The notes under the pieces were generated by a model that searched no databases, had not been told where the DNA came from, and saw nothing but the letters and a program-made list of their open reading frames with translations. Both the position numbers and the translations under genes were made by a program. Positions 1 through 12,773 of a DNA stretch of 64,000 bases are shown in pieces (position 1 is the stretch's first letter; each line of letters begins with the position of its first letter). Source of the DNA: Haberlea rhodopensis (taxonomy: Eukaryota; Streptophyta; Magnoliopsida; Lamiales; Gesneriaceae); NCBI GenBank assembly GCA_907163345.1, contig CAJQUN010000473.1:361322-425321 (forward strand), written 5' to 3'.

Positions 1-1363
1 AATAAATAGCGGCAAGCATTAAAATCATCAAGGTGATAACCATGACTCATGGGATGCGCATCAATCAATCAACATATACATATGCAATCATAATGTATGG
101 ATCAACATGTATTTGCATCTACCATGCACAAATCAATACACACTTGCATCTACAATGCATCCCAATGCGTATATAAATTACATGTTACCGTTGGGTGCCC
201 GTACGTCTTCTACGTACCTTTCCAAAATATGGTATGTTGCAGGACTCTATCCCCTGCGTTGTGTGGCTATCTGTGAAGGCTCTACACAAGTGTACAACAC
301 AATATTAGATGTCAATAATAGCCCAATACCAAAAATCCTACAATAATTAATCAAAACACAACATTTTGGCTTCTATCGATCGATCGCCAATAAGCCCCGA
401 TCGATCGCGAGATGCTACTGCCTCAACATTCAAAATTCTGTATTCCGCGATCGATCGCTGAAGACATGTCGATCGATCGCTCACTTCGCCGATCGATCGC
501 TCAAATCTCGCGATCGATCACCGAATGTTTCTGCCTCGTACTCTGGTTCTCGCGATCGATCGGGAAGAACGCACCGATCGATCGCCGAAGTTTGCAATCG
601 TGAGAAATCGCCATTTTCGAACACATTTCAAAAGCTACTAAAAAACATACCACAAACCACTACAACCCAACAACTTACATGCAAAATACACCAATATACT
701 ACTATAAAGCAACACAAAACATTGTCTTCAACAAAACTCATCAAGACATGCCATTTCCACTCAAAAGAATAACTCTCCTCAACCAAGAAAATGTGCAACA
801 ATTAACACTACTAGTTTCCTTACCACTTTGGCTCCAACTTTAGCAAGATCAAGCAACTAAATTGCAAGTCTCCTCCTCCTCTTCTTGCTTGATGGTGGAC
901 GATTTTTTTGAGGGAAAAGTGAGAGAGTTTTGTGATAAAAAAGAACATGTGGTGTGAGAGCTGATTGAGTGGAGTGGAGGTATGGGCATGGTATGGCTTG
1001 TGTTTTGCAATGATTTAATTTGTGTGGTGGTAGCATGATAATGGTTTAAATTGTGTCCCGGTATTTAGCATGATGTATTAAAATATCTTCACATGATATT
1101 TTATAGTATTTATCCAATAAAATACTTCAAATTCCAATTAAACATGCTTTACCAAAACAAAGAACACCCACCCCAAATAATCATGACGTAACCCAAATTC
1201 TCAACATATATCACATGCACCCTGAAATGCATTACTAGGCCATGACCACCATATGACTAAGCATTTCCCAATATTAATAAATCATCACCAATAAATTAAC
1301 ACAATAATCCTCACATAACGTAATTAATGTTCAATTACACACAATCATTTCGGGGATATCACA
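1..1363 (-). mobile_element. Gypsy (Tekay-like) LTR, A-related, incomplete at left edge
   Basis: Read on the minus strand this begins at 1363 with TGTGATATCCCCGAAATG, the same LTR start as element A. It carries a TATA box (about 1097-1105), a CGATCGATCG cluster and a GTACGT-rich block near 195-225 in the same order as A. The stretch around 376-420 closely matches the palindrome region of A. No PPT lies to its right, so it is the element's 5' LTR or a solo LTR, with any interior to the left of the window. Copia coding sequence abuts directly at 1364. Confidence 0.85.
376..600. repeat. CGATCGATCG palindrome cluster
   Basis: About eight copies of the 10-bp palindrome CGATCGATCG, a few imperfect, lie 20-40 bp apart inside the LTR, upstream (in LTR sense) of the GTACGT block. 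Short reading frames here repeat Arg-Ser-Ile and are an artefact of the repeat. Confidence 0.9.
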
Positions 1364-2689
1364 CTTTTTCACCAGTTGCCATGGTTAAATCCATTAGGAT
1401 CTTACTTGCAATAGCTGCATTTCATGACTATGAAATCTGGCAGATGGATGTCAAAACAGCTTTCCTCAATGAAAATTTACTTGAGGATGTGTACATGACA
1501 CAACCTAAAGGTTTGGTCGATCCAAAGGATGCTGGAAAGATATGCAAGCTACAACGATTCATTTATGGATTGAAGCAAGCTTCTCGGAGTTGGAATCTTC
1601 GTTTTGATGATGCAGTCAAAGAGTTTGGTTTCATCAAAAACGTAGATGAACCTTGTGTCTACAAGATGGTCAGTGGGAGCATAATCATCTTCCTAATATT
1701 GTATGTAGATGACATACCTCTAATTGGGAATGATATCCCTGCCTTACAATCTGTAAAGATTTGGCTACGGAATTGCTTTTCTATGAAAGACTTGGGTGAA
1801 GCCACCTATGTATTAGGTATCAAGATCTATAGAGATAGATCAAGAAGATTGCTTGGCCTAAGTCAAAGTACATACATAGACAAAGTGCTAAAACGGTTTA
1901 GCATGCAAGAATCAAAGAAAGGATTCGTGCCTATGACACATGGGATACATCTCTCGAAGGATCAGTGTTCTTCAACACCAGATGAGAGACAACGCATGAG
2001 TAAGATTCCATATGCGTCAGCTATTGGATCTATCATGTATGCCATGATATGTACTCGTCCCGATGTCTCATATGCTTTGAGCATGACGAGCAGATATCAG
2101 GTTGATCCAGGTGAATGTCACTGGATTGCTGTCAAGAATATCCTAAAGTACTTGAGAAGAACTAAGGATACATTCTTGATTTATGGAGGTGAGGAAGAGC
2201 TCAATGTAATAGGTTACACTTATGCAAGCTTCCAAACCGACAAAGATGATTTCCGATCGCAATCAGGATATGTGTTTTGCCTAAATGGAGGTGCTGTGAG
2301 CTGGAAGAGTTCAAAGCGAGACAATAGCCGATTCTACAACTGAAGCTGAATACATTGCTGCCTCAGATGCAGCAAAGGAAGCTGTTTGGGTCAAGAAGTT
2401 CATTTCTGAACTTGGGGTGATGCCTAGCATACTAGATCCAATTGAACTCTATTGTGACAACAATGGAGTCATCGCATTGGCTAAGGAACCTAGATCTCAC
2501 CAAAGATCCAAGCACATACTTCGGCGCTTTCATTTCATTCGAGAAATTGTTGAAAGAGGAGATGTAAAAATATGCAAAGTACCAACTGATGATAATGTAT
2601 CTGACCCATTGACGAAGCCACTATCACAGCAGAAGCATGATCGTCATACTAGATGTCTAGGCATTAAGTATATGTCTGAATGGTCTTAG
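1364..2689 (+). pseudogene. Copia pol fragment: reverse transcriptase and RNase H
   Basis: The frame opens mid-RT (FSPVAMVKSIRILLA, then QMDVKTAFLN) and contains the Copia RT catalytic YVDD near 1705-1716. It continues through the connection segment (ILKYLRRTKD) to Copia RNase H (TEAEYIAASDAAKEAVW, LYCDNNGVIALAKEPRSH, SKHI). A small indel near 2320-2340 shifts the frame between SWKSSKRD and the TEAEY motif. The second part ends at the stop 2687-2689. An ATG at 1327 gives a longer frame, but its first 12 codons are Gypsy LTR sequence. The enzyme would have copied element RNA to DNA in virus-like particles; this copy is dead. Confidence 0.9.
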
Positions 2690-2704
2690 TGCAAGTGGGA
2701 GATT

Positions 2705-4176
2705 TGTTGGGATATGCCCTAAGACAACTCATTAGATGATTGTTTATGACATACAATGTATTATGATTTTGTTAATGGCAAATCATTATTATATATTATT
2801 CGAGTATCTGTGTAATATGAATTAATAAATAAGTTAATGTCTTTAGAATAATATTGTATTGTTCTTAAAGATTGTTCCTAGTCAAGTATTATCATGAATC
2901 GGGATAATGATAATCCATTGAGACTAGTATGTTTTGATTGATGAATTGTTCATAGATATGAGATATCAAATCAACACATGGGTACATGTTAGAGAACGAT
3001 GTACTGGACAGACCCACCATGAGAATGCTACATGGATAGTTATATGAACGTCATAAGCAATTCTCATAGTGATAATAATGTATGTAATCCTTACGACTTG
3101 AGATCACCAGAGATCCCAACATAAGGAGTCATGTATCTTGATATTGTCAAACGTTATCTATAACAGGGTAAACTATAAAGACAATCATTGGATACACCAC
3201 AAATTATGTAGAGGGATGTTGAGTGATCAAGAAAGGATTTGTCCCTCCTATATAACAGGAGAAGTGTTTGGGCCCTTGATCAAGTAAGACTAAAATGCAT
3301 GGTCGTGCTCGAATGAGTCGATATGTGATATCGAGCTTATTCGTTTATTCTAGTTCTACTTGGGGATCAAGAAATAAAAGATTGAATATACGAGTATGAC
3401 TATTCCATGACTCGTGTTCAATCTAAACACAATGGATAAAGGGATTAAGTTACATGGTTAATATTATCACAGTCCGTAGGTTATGTCGAGTCAATGACAT
3501 TCTTGTAATTTGGGTAGTCTTGATGTGTTGCTAGATACCGCTCATTGCTTGTGACTTAAAATTAGATTTTATGTCGCTGCCAACATTGCAAGATCCTATC
3601 GGGTCACACAAAAGATTAAATCGATAAAGGGGGATAAAATTCATTGGATGAATTAATTAATTAAGAAGAGTCTTAATTATAAATATTAGATATATGGATT
3701 TAATTAATATTGGGTATGGGCCAATAAGGCTTTTGGAAAGCCTTTTAATTAAATCTAATATACATAAACTAATAAGGTTTTCATTAGAAGATTAAGAGTT
3801 ATTTTTTTAAAACCTAGTAGCCACCATATACCAAGCTCTCGACCGCCGCCTCTTGTCCTCATCCTCACGCCGCCGCGCCGCCGTGAATAGGGATCGGCCG
3901 TCATTGATCGGTTTTGAACCGTGAGTTTAGTTCCGGTTTAAGAACGAGTCTAGCAACTTGTTCTTAAACACCCTTTTCGATTTGATCGTGTGGACACCGT
4001 AGAGACGAAGGTGCAAATCTTTGTTCGCGACTCGTGGTCTTGCAACGAGGATTCTACTACAAACACGCTACAAGGGTATGATTCTTAACAATCTCGGTAT
4101 GAATAACTTTGTATAGGTCCAGTGGTAGGAATCAAGTTTTATTTTCCGCTGCGTATTGCTTGATTGATTCCTAACA
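2705..4176 (+). repeat. Copia 3' LTR (1472 bp)
   Basis: It starts TGTTGGGATATGCCC directly after the polypurine tract and ends CCTAACA, giving TG...CA ends with a short terminal inverted repeat (TGTTGGG/CCTAACA). The AT-rich body has no coding sequence, with a GC-rich patch near 3840-3900. The partner LTR is not in the window, so age and TSD cannot be judged. Confidence 0.85.
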
Positions 4177-7040
4177 CATACTCCCAGCTCTGGTACCACG
4201 ATCCTGGAAGTACCTCCAATCCACAGCTCGAGATCAACTCCAAAGCCAACCACGAACCTGTTCACCTGTCCCAACAGAGACAGCCCCCACACGGGGTGAG
4301 CATACCAATACCACCAAACCAATAATCACAATAACATAGTTCATAATTTACAAAAATGTAAATGCTATGAAATACAAAAGATACTCCCTGGATGGCATCA
4401 TCCTCATCCGGGATCCCCTGTAATGTCCCTGTTCTCAAAATAACCAAAATCATCAAATCCCTGATAGCCAGTTAATCATTACATTGATTAACTAATCATT
4501 TCCAAGTTCCAATATCAATCACATTAGTTCATTATCCAGTAATCTTAGATATTCCAGATATCTAACCCATGATTCCAATTCCTCGCTCGCTCAATGGCAG
4601 CGACATTCATAACTGATGTTCGCTCCATGGCGACAACATCCAAACTATCGCTCGCTCTAAAGCGGCACCATACAATTCATATTATCAACCCATTTTATGT
4701 AACTGTATTCCATTTCCGTTATCCTTCCATTCAACACAATTATATTATATCATGCACCACAATTGCAATAATATATTAAAGATATGCTCGTACGTCATAC
4801 GTACCTTATTATCCCGTAGTTCGAGTCCAACCTTGCCTGAGTTCCACGTCCGATGAGTTATGTGCTAACACATAAATAACTCACAATTAAACATAGGCAT
4901 GCAATCACGTGCCCAAGCACGTTCACAACTTCCAAGCCGAACGTCCATCCATGTTGATTACCAAAATAAAAACCCCCGGCTAAGCATGCATTATACCCAA
5001 AATATACCATTTTAAAAGTTTAATAGATAGCCAAAGACTCAACCGAGAATCCCCTTTTATTAAACTTTGGCTCCAATCAATCCATTTTAAAAGTATGGCA
5101 TGCCCATTGGAATGTAGGCATTGCCCCGGAAATGGGCCACTTAAACCTCGATTCCAAATCCCGACATTTTCCAAAATTTCGAAAAAAACAAAGGGAACAG
5201 GTCCGCGATCGATCGGCGCCAAGCCGCGATCGATCACCATACCCTACTGCCCGAAAAAATAAACACGCCGCGATAGATCGCCCGAATTCATGATCGATCG
5301 CCAAGGATCCCGCGATCCATCGCTCTCTGTTCGCGATCGATCACCGCTACTGCTCATCACCTTCTTAAATCAGCAACATGTCACGATCGATCGGCGCCAA
5401 GCCGCGATCGATCGCGACCTGCGGGTTTCCGAAAAATTCGAGCTTCCATGGTGTTATTCACACCCAAACTCAAAAACAACACCCCTAACTTCCTCAACAC
5501 ACCCATTACACCATTTGCAACCAATAAAAACACTAAAAACTCAACTTCGGATTTTTATCAAAAACCCCCAAATTCAAAACCAACCAAAATCTCAACCAAA
5601 CTCTACAAAATCACTACCAAATCGAAGACAATGGTGAGGGGAAGATTAATACCTGATTATCTTCGAGAAATCCGGCTCCCGAGCCAAGCTACCAAGGATT
5701 TTTCCCACCAAGGGAAAAGAGGGGAAATGGGGGGAAAAGGGTTGGCGTTGAGGAGGCGAGAGAAGGAGCGGAATGAATTATGTTATCCCGTAACACCGAG
5801 TCCACTTGGTATATATATGGCCCCAAAGCTCTAAAATACCAACTCCTCCACAAATACATCAAGACTCATTAAAAATCATCTGTTTTCAAAGATCATCTCT
5901 CCAACTCTAATTCAATTACCAGCCCCAGTTCAAAGTACTCCGGACCCCAAATCCCACTAAAGACCAAATTCCAAGGTTATCACCGCGACGAGAATACAAT
6001 CTCATCCCTTGGATCTAATGACTCTAAATACCGGATTTAAAATCCTCGGGAGTCCTAAAACCGCAATTAATACACAATTGCCACAATTAAAATCCATTAA
6101 GGATTATTACCACACCGGGATTAACATCGTTAATCCCCGGGCATCACAATTATCCCCCACTTAATAAAATTTCGTCCCCAAAATTTGCACGGCGTACTCC
6201 ACGTATTGCCGAGATTACAAAATCCAAACGGATTCACATCGTCGAATCATGAACATATCATGAACGACACACCAACCGTGAGGGCATCGACCTCGCACCA
6301 AATCCTGGAATGGAGTAAATCTCCCAAACCATCACAAGCTCAAAGAAAGACGTCAGCATTTCCCCGAGGTTAGCCATTTCAAAAGCAGTCTGCCAAACAT
6401 AACTGCAAATCAAACGAATCATTCGTGATTCTAAAATAGATATTGTCCCAATGATATCTCTACGATATAGCCAACGATGTTAAACATACATCGTTACCAA
6501 AGTGATCACCAGTATACCACAGTGTACCTAACCTACAACCGGTTCCCAATCTCCAATTCCACCTCCATCAAAGGAGCAGTTGCACCACTTTGCAACACGG
6601 ATCGGGCAACTTACCGCTATCGATCAACACAAAGCACATCTCTAGAGATGTCTACATCCGGGTGTTCCAAGAATCATATCTCGGTCTAAACACACAATAA
6701 AGACTCCACAAGGTCTCAAGTTCTCGAAAGGACATGGAAGAACAATCAATTGCATTCCCGCCACACGTGCCAACCACGACACTAACCAATCCGAATTCTG
6801 GTCATCCCTCGTTTATCCTAGGATTCAACGATCCTAAAACAGGGATGTTATCAAATTACCCAGAAATGAATTACCATGGCCTAAGATACGACAATCCCTC
6901 CTCAGGGGAAGTCAACCAACCCTCATGATCATTCATCAGAATACATCGTGCCATCGAGATTACCAATCTCAAAATTGATGCTGCATGGACAAAGCAATTT
7001 ACAACTTCCACACCTCAACTCCTCCAAATCGATTCCAAAA
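4177..7040 (-). mobile_element. Decayed B-family element: 3' LTR remnant plus part of interior
   Basis: 4177-6148 aligns by eye with the element B LTR in the same (minus) orientation: the tract with CACCTGTCCCAACAGAGACA, the GTACGT pair near 4788-4806, the ATCATCTGTTTTCAAA tract, and the end GGGCATCACA at 6148. From 6149 the sequence resembles the B interior, starting with the minus-strand PPT (TATCCCCCACTTAATA) and the TTTCGTCCCC block, then a tract near 6470-6620 similar to 31300-31440. The Copia LTR ends at 4176 inside this LTR, so Copia probably inserted here. The right end near 7040 is my estimate. No coding capacity is seen. Confidence 0.75.
5203..5425. repeat. CGATCGATCG palindrome cluster in B-related LTR
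   Basis: Several copies of CGATCGATC(G/A), some in the form GCGATCGATCGGCGCC, separated by 20-40 bp. The LTRs of element B itself lack this motif and carry TTCGAA repeats at the matching position. Confidence 0.85.
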
Positions 7041-8745
7041 TATAGTAATTGAAACAAAAATCAACGAATGAAATCACTAACTTTCGAGAATCCAGAAATT
7101 AACTAAAATGAACACCTACCTAAGACGAATCAATGAGAGCACCAAACTGATACATGAGCTTTTCGAGGAGGCTCTACCTGATAAGAAATGAGATTGGGAG
7201 AGAGAGTTTTAGGGTGAAAACAAACTTTTCTTTAAACAATTAATTGAATAAAATGTTATGTACTAACTTGAAGAAACTACTTGTAACTGACTTGGTAACT
7301 AACCATTTAATCCCCTACTTAGCTAAATATAATCATTTGGACATGCTGCTCTTCCTTTTCAGCTTCTTGTTCTGGCCATTGCATTAATCGTATCAAAGTT
7401 CCTGAGGCAACTAACCATAAACACCTGGAGAAACATTGCATGGAGTAACACGGAGTATAATAGACCTATGACTTGGCGATACCTGAAGCATTTAGCTGAA
7501 GATATCTTTGAAGAAGCTTGATAATTCCTTTGAAAGCCTTTCAGTGTTTCCTAACATAAATATATGTCCGATGTGACACATTTTAAGAATTTGCATGTTA
7601 CTAAATCTGAACAAGTAACTCGATTTGATACTGTCTACGGTACTCTTCCGCGCCGAACTTCCCTGCATGCTTGACCTCTCTGTTTTTTCCCCATATTAAT
7701 TGTTATAAGTTGTTCTGTTAGCTATATGTGCAGCTTGTAGGGCACTTTCTTGAGGATACATTTACAAAACCCTTTATTTTTTTAATAATCATGAGATCGT
7801 GATTCCGTTGGCAAAGTGTAATAACATCAACTATTTTGCTCTCCTTTTTTATGTTCTTTTCTTTGTTCATGCTTGTTTTTAAAATATAAAATGAGTTATC
7901 CTCATACATGTAAAGTTCATCATATATGGCAGAGCAATATGAGTTAATGGAGTTTGGTATTTTAACTAAAATTCGATTCATATTGAACTCCTGTAACCAA
8001 ACAATGGAGTAGAAGTCATGAGTTTGAATCATATTGCGTTTGTGCGATCTTGGAAAATGTTATTGTCAAATCATGTAAATTTTCAACTGTATGAACAGAA
8101 ATAGCAAGATTGCATGACCAGTAGCTTAGATTCCTAGCAACACCAACAATTACTACTAAATTTTTAATCCAAATGGATTTGGGTTAGATGATTCATAGAA
8201 GGAATCAAATCGGGTCGCACATATGCGTCAATCTTCTCCAATATCTTATTTCGGTCAAAATATTTTCGTTGATCCTAGCTTAGATTCCTAACCCTAGAGT
8301 AAAAACTCATAAATTACCTGGATTATATAAAATGAATCGGAACAAGTTGAGATTCACTCAATGGCGTTAATGTTTTTTAGTCGCAGAATATACAATAAAA
8401 AGAAGAAATTTTACCATATACTTCATCTTATCCAGAAACCCTTGAGAGAACATGTCCTGATGCCGTAGCACGGGTGTTGAATCTGGCTAGGCTATCCGGT
8501 TTTTGGATATTGTTTGGTCTCCTTATTACAAAGTGACGACTTGACAATTATAGATTATACATCCTCATGAAACTAAGATGAGGGTTAGTGTCAAAATTTA
8601 AAGACAAAATAGCTATTATAATGTTATACTTGCTATAATGTGGCATTAAATGTTTGGATACAAATATCTCTACAATTTGTCCATGGACAAGCTAAACAAT
8701 AATTACTAATAATTATGTATGCTTTACTGACAAAAAAATAATCTC
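7041..8745. other. Intergenic region downstream of the receptor kinase gene
   Basis: I see no convincing gene, RNA or complete repeat here. Short frames on both strands have no recognisable domains. The stretch next to 8745 is the 3' flank of the minus-strand kinase gene and should hold its 3' UTR. Confidence 0.5.
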
Positions 8746-11298
8746 TTAATAAGTAGAAGTAGATTCGGAAATTAAAATACTTTGTACTGATCTTGAAGAT
8801 GAAGATGAATAAGGTTTCGGAGGAATTTCTAAGGATTCTAGTTTCCCTTCCAACATTTCAAGCACTCCGTTCATTGATGGCCTGTTCTTTGGATCAGTCT
8901 GTACGCACCACAATCCAACTATTATCATTTTTCTCTTTAAAATTTTCAATCCGTTCTCATTCATAATCTCTTCAAGATTATAGCCATTTCCAGAATTAAT
9001 TTCAAGTTGCTTGTATACATAATCTGGAAAATACATTTCACTGGAACGATCCATCCCGATTCGAGTATCTGGATTAGGCTTCCCTACAACTATTTCAAGA
9101 ACCATCATTCCATAGCTGTAGACATCTGATTTATGAGAAACTTCTCCAAAGTTTCTGCAAAATACTTCAGGAGCAATGTATCCTATTGTCCCTCTAGCCA
9201 CTAACATTGACACTACACTTGATCTGTTTGGGCAAAGTTTAGCGAGTCCAAAATCAGAAATCTTGGGATTCATGTCCTTGTCAAGAAGAATATTATGTGG
9301 CTTTATATCGAAGTGTAAGATTCTTGTGTTGCATCCTCGATGTAAATATTCAAGCCCTCTAGCTATACCAATTGCTATCTCAAAGAATTTTTCCCATCCC
9401 AACCGATCTTCTAGTGCAGAAACAGTATCATTTACAAACTTGTCAAGCGAGCCATTTGGCATGAACTCGTAAACGAGAGCTCTTTTTGAGCGCTCAAAGC
9501 AGAATCCAAGAAGAGTTACAATGTTGACATGAGAAGTTTTGCTAATACTCATAATTTCATTCATGAACTCATTGACGTTGTCTTTTGTTTCATCCAAGAT
9601 TTTCACAGCCACGAGATGACCATCGTGTAATTTTCCCTTATAGACAGTACCGTATCCTCCTTTTCCTAATTTGTCATTGAATGAGTTGGTGATTCTCTTG
9701 AGCTCAAAGTACTTGTATCTTCTTGGTGCAAAATTTTCATGGTCCTTTAGGAAGAGTTCAATGTCCTTTTCGTTTTTCATATAATCCTTATGGAATATAA
9801 GTGATTCAAGCCGAGTATGCTTCATTCGTTTATACAAGATCATAATCATGGCTATGAAAGATATTACAAGCATGCTCAGAACACCTATAAAAAGAAAACA
9901 CAATCATATTCAGAGGAACGAGGAAATGCTACATTCTTCTTTGTTTCTGCTGTAGATTACGAGCTGCTAGACTCGGCCCCAAATCTTTTCTTTATATAAT
10001 ATTTTATTCTCTTCCTAAGAAAATCCACAATACTGCTATTCGATCTCATGTTTTAACCATGCTAGAAATAACCAAACCGATTCACTGAACCAATTTATGT
10101 TTTTTTGGTTTCTAGATGTATGTTTTTGAAAATAAAACAGCTGAAGTTTACTGTGGCCAAAAATAGATATAGAGATGAAACTAGGAACGTGTTTTCAGTT
10201 TCCGTCTTAGAGCAATAGTTAAGTAGGAATTAAGTCCTAATGGAATACTTTGATATGAAGAATGTGAATTTCTGATTTCCAGAAATTTACCTGAGATTAT
10301 TTGCACTGTCACACTACGTGTATCTGCACAAAAATTAACATAGCAAAGAACTTTAGTAAGTCATGCATAACTGATTGCAAATAAAGAAATAGCTATTACG
10401 TACTAAAATATATTTCGAGATTACGTAAACCATGAGTTCAAGAGCATGAACTCTGACACAATCCAAGCTTGAGCCTGAACCGTGGCTTAAGCTGCAGTTT
10501 GGCTCAAAGAGCTTGTTTTTCGATCTTAGAGTCGAAATCTAGCATCTTCGAACTAATGAATTTATGCAATAGAAACTATAGTGAATTGAAATTTACCCTA
10601 AAATTGCTACCTTCTTTGCACTGAAATTCATTCAGATTATTAGCGAGACACTGCCCTCTTCTATAATGGCAATCATGACACTCTTTAGACACAATCCACT
10701 CTAGTACAAATTCAGATGTCAACATATCAAGCAGTTCACCAGATTCTTGATTCGACTTAACCGGCATTTTTACAGCTGCACAACCTTGATATAAACTACT
10801 ATTCCCCGGAGGAAACCGGTCTGTAGTGTTTGAATAAAACACTGTAAACCCCCCACAACCAGTGTAGTTCATGTAGCCTTTGAACAATTCCCATGTTTTC
10901 TCGCTTACTTCGCTTCTATCGTCGCATGTGAAAAAGGTGAGATTGGGGGAGAATGTAAGAGAAGTTGAAGGATTAAAAGGCAAAGTCAGATTCCTGAAAG
11001 TAAGACAAGAATGTGAAATGTTCAATACTTCTTGAATCACAGGGTCCAGGAGTTTTAATCTATTTACAGAAATCTTTTCCAAAATCTGATACGGTCTTCC
11101 TCCACCGGTTAGCTGGATTCTTGGTTTTGAGGGTTCTGTACAATCAACCATGAATAACCCGCATTCGGGATTACCAGAATCAGCAAGCGGAAACTCCAGG
11201 GAAGTAAGATTGCCGCAGGAGAAGGATTTCGGGCACATAGAAACAGATGAATTGATTAACAAAAGAAAGAAAACTACTAAAGAAATAGTAATACCCAT
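8746..11298 (-). CDS. LRK10L-type receptor-like protein kinase (three exons)
   Basis: I predict exons at 11298-10611, 10323-10291 (33 nt) and 9884-8746. All introns are GT-AG and the phases join to 1860 nt, i.e. 619 residues plus stop, a normal length for the family. Visible parts: signal peptide at about 1-20; a Cys-rich ectodomain of GUB_WAK_bind then WAK_assoc type (to about 229, CHDCHYRRGQC near its end) with several N-glycosylation sites; a membrane helix at about 241-258; and a kinase domain at about 308-590. Kinase motifs are GKGGYG at 314-319, Lys335, an HFD catalytic loop (Asp433), DFG 451-453 and APE 478-480. HFD in place of HRD makes it a non-RD kinase, common in immune receptors. 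It should sit in the plasma membrane, bind a wall or apoplastic ligand, and phosphorylate Ser/Thr inside. Wheat Lr10-linked kinases and Arabidopsis LRK10L belong to this family. The start is the first ATG before the signal peptide. The specific ligand is unknown. Confidence 0.9.
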
Positions 11299-11382
11299 CG
11301 CCTTAAACTTTTTAAACCCACAAAATAATAGAGAACTAAAAAAAATTGTAGTCTGTTGGTGTGTGTTTCTGTGTGTATCTGT

Positions 11383-11393
11383 GATATATTTCT
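11383..11393 (-). promoter_or_regulatory. Possible TATA box of the receptor kinase gene
   Basis: Minus-strand AAATATATCAC lies about 85-95 nt upstream of the ATG at 11298, a plausible distance for a plant TATA box and short 5' UTR. It rests on position and composition only. Confidence 0.35.
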
Positions 11394-11399
11394 AGGTGT

Positions 11400-12431
11400 C
11401 TTTAATTCGTATTCAGCCAATAACGTGTCATATGAAAGACGCTAAAGTCAATATATCGTGTGTACTACAGAAAAATTGACTTGACTTTCGGTCAATAGAA
11501 AAGTATAAACAAAGATGTTCATATCAGGGGGAATAATCCACAGAAATAGTTTAAAAAATTTAAATTAAATCCTAAAAGTGCATTCATATAAACTTAATTA
11601 AAATTAGATACCAATTAGGAAAAAAAGTTATATTTTTGAAAATTATAAGTGTTACCTCAATTTTTGGTTCGATCTGGTAACAATGAATGAATATACATAA
11701 AATAAATATATATATCATCTTACAGTAGCTGCTCATGGAGGAAAGAAAATCCAAAAAACCAGAATGGGAGGAGGAGGCTGGGGAGAGGTCATCCTGGAAA
11801 AATGAAGCAAGAATCGAGCCCTGGGGAAGAAGCTGGGCCGAGCCGAAGAGCTCTCCCGGTCCCTCTCTTAATGGGCCCTCCTTATGGGCCAAGATAAATG
11901 TTTAATAAAATGGGCCCTAAGCATAATGGGCCAAGGTTCCCTCGTTATTATGAGACCAAGTCGAGCTAATAGAGTTCGGGTCCAAACCGCACCAGATATC
12001 GGGGTATCAATAAGATAGCATTTTTATAAAAATTAAGCTAGGAAAAAAAAATAGTAACACAATTTGAAACAAAAATATCAGTAAAAGAAAAAAAAAACAG
12101 TAATTTTTGCTCTGTAAATTACTCTAAATTGGATTTGGGGCTCTGCTTAGTAAAAATGTCATAGTGCACTAATTTCTCTATCATTCACGCTTTTAGTGTT
12201 TTATTTGCGGGATCTTGATATATTGCTGGACATATCAACAATATTCGGTGGCATGTTGACGCTATGTTAGAACTCCGGCGAAAAAATTGCTTAAAATAGC
12301 TTAATAGATTATGTTAAGTGTAATTCCTTCGATAAATTATTTTCTTGCTTTGCAATCTATATCTATATATATGTATATCTATATTTTATATATACATAAA
12401 AAAGTGAATGTTGTGCTTGTTTTTCAATTGT
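11400..12431. other. Intergenic region upstream of the kinase gene
   Basis: Mostly AT-rich with no recognised gene. A GC-richer patch at about 11740-11950 contains repeated GGGCC words. A 102-residue minus-strand frame (11584-11892) across it has no domain I recognise and is not called as a gene. Confidence 0.5.
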
Positions 12432-12773
12432 GAAAAGATCAAATAAACCCTTCATCCATATAATTTTTATCTCCAACATCTTACAGTTTAACCCGTCATT
12501 TAATAGTATTATAATGACAATATGAAAATAAATTTTTGGCTGCTTGATCTTTTATTTTTCTTTATAATGATTATTATTTTTTGTTTGTTTTAATCATAAA
12601 TACATGATATGATGTGTCTCAAATATGAAAAGACCAAATAAACCCTTCATCACTATAATTTTTCATCTCCAACAACTTACAGTTACCATTCATTTAATAG
12701 TATTATAATGGCAATATGAAAATAAATTTATTATTTTTTGTTTGTTTAATCATAAATACACGATATGATGTAT
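12432..12773 (+). repeat. Imperfect direct duplication (two copies)
   Basis: Copy 1 (12432 to about 12618) and copy 2 (12626-12773) both start GAAAAGA(T/C)CAAATAAACCC. They share a tract around ATAGTATTATAATG and end with ATCATAAATACA(T/C)GATATGATG. Copy 2 lacks about 40 bp. It is a local tandem duplication of non-coding AT-rich DNA. Confidence 0.85.

Larger units (their letters stand above)
1364..4176 (+). mobile_element. Ty1/Copia retrotransposon, 3' half
   Basis: The order is reverse transcriptase, RNase H, a polypurine tract (AAGTGGGAGATT, ending at 2704) and a 3' LTR, which is the Copia arrangement. The 5' LTR, gag, protease, integrase and start of RT are missing. The left break coincides exactly with the edge of the Gypsy LTR at 1363. 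That Gypsy element therefore probably inserted into the Copia pol, with the other half outside the window. The clade is not assigned. Confidence 0.9.

Noticed and set aside
11584..11892. 102-residue minus-strand frame in a GC-rich patch
   Set aside because: Low-complexity composition, no recognised domain, and the C-terminal half is AT-rich random sequence.
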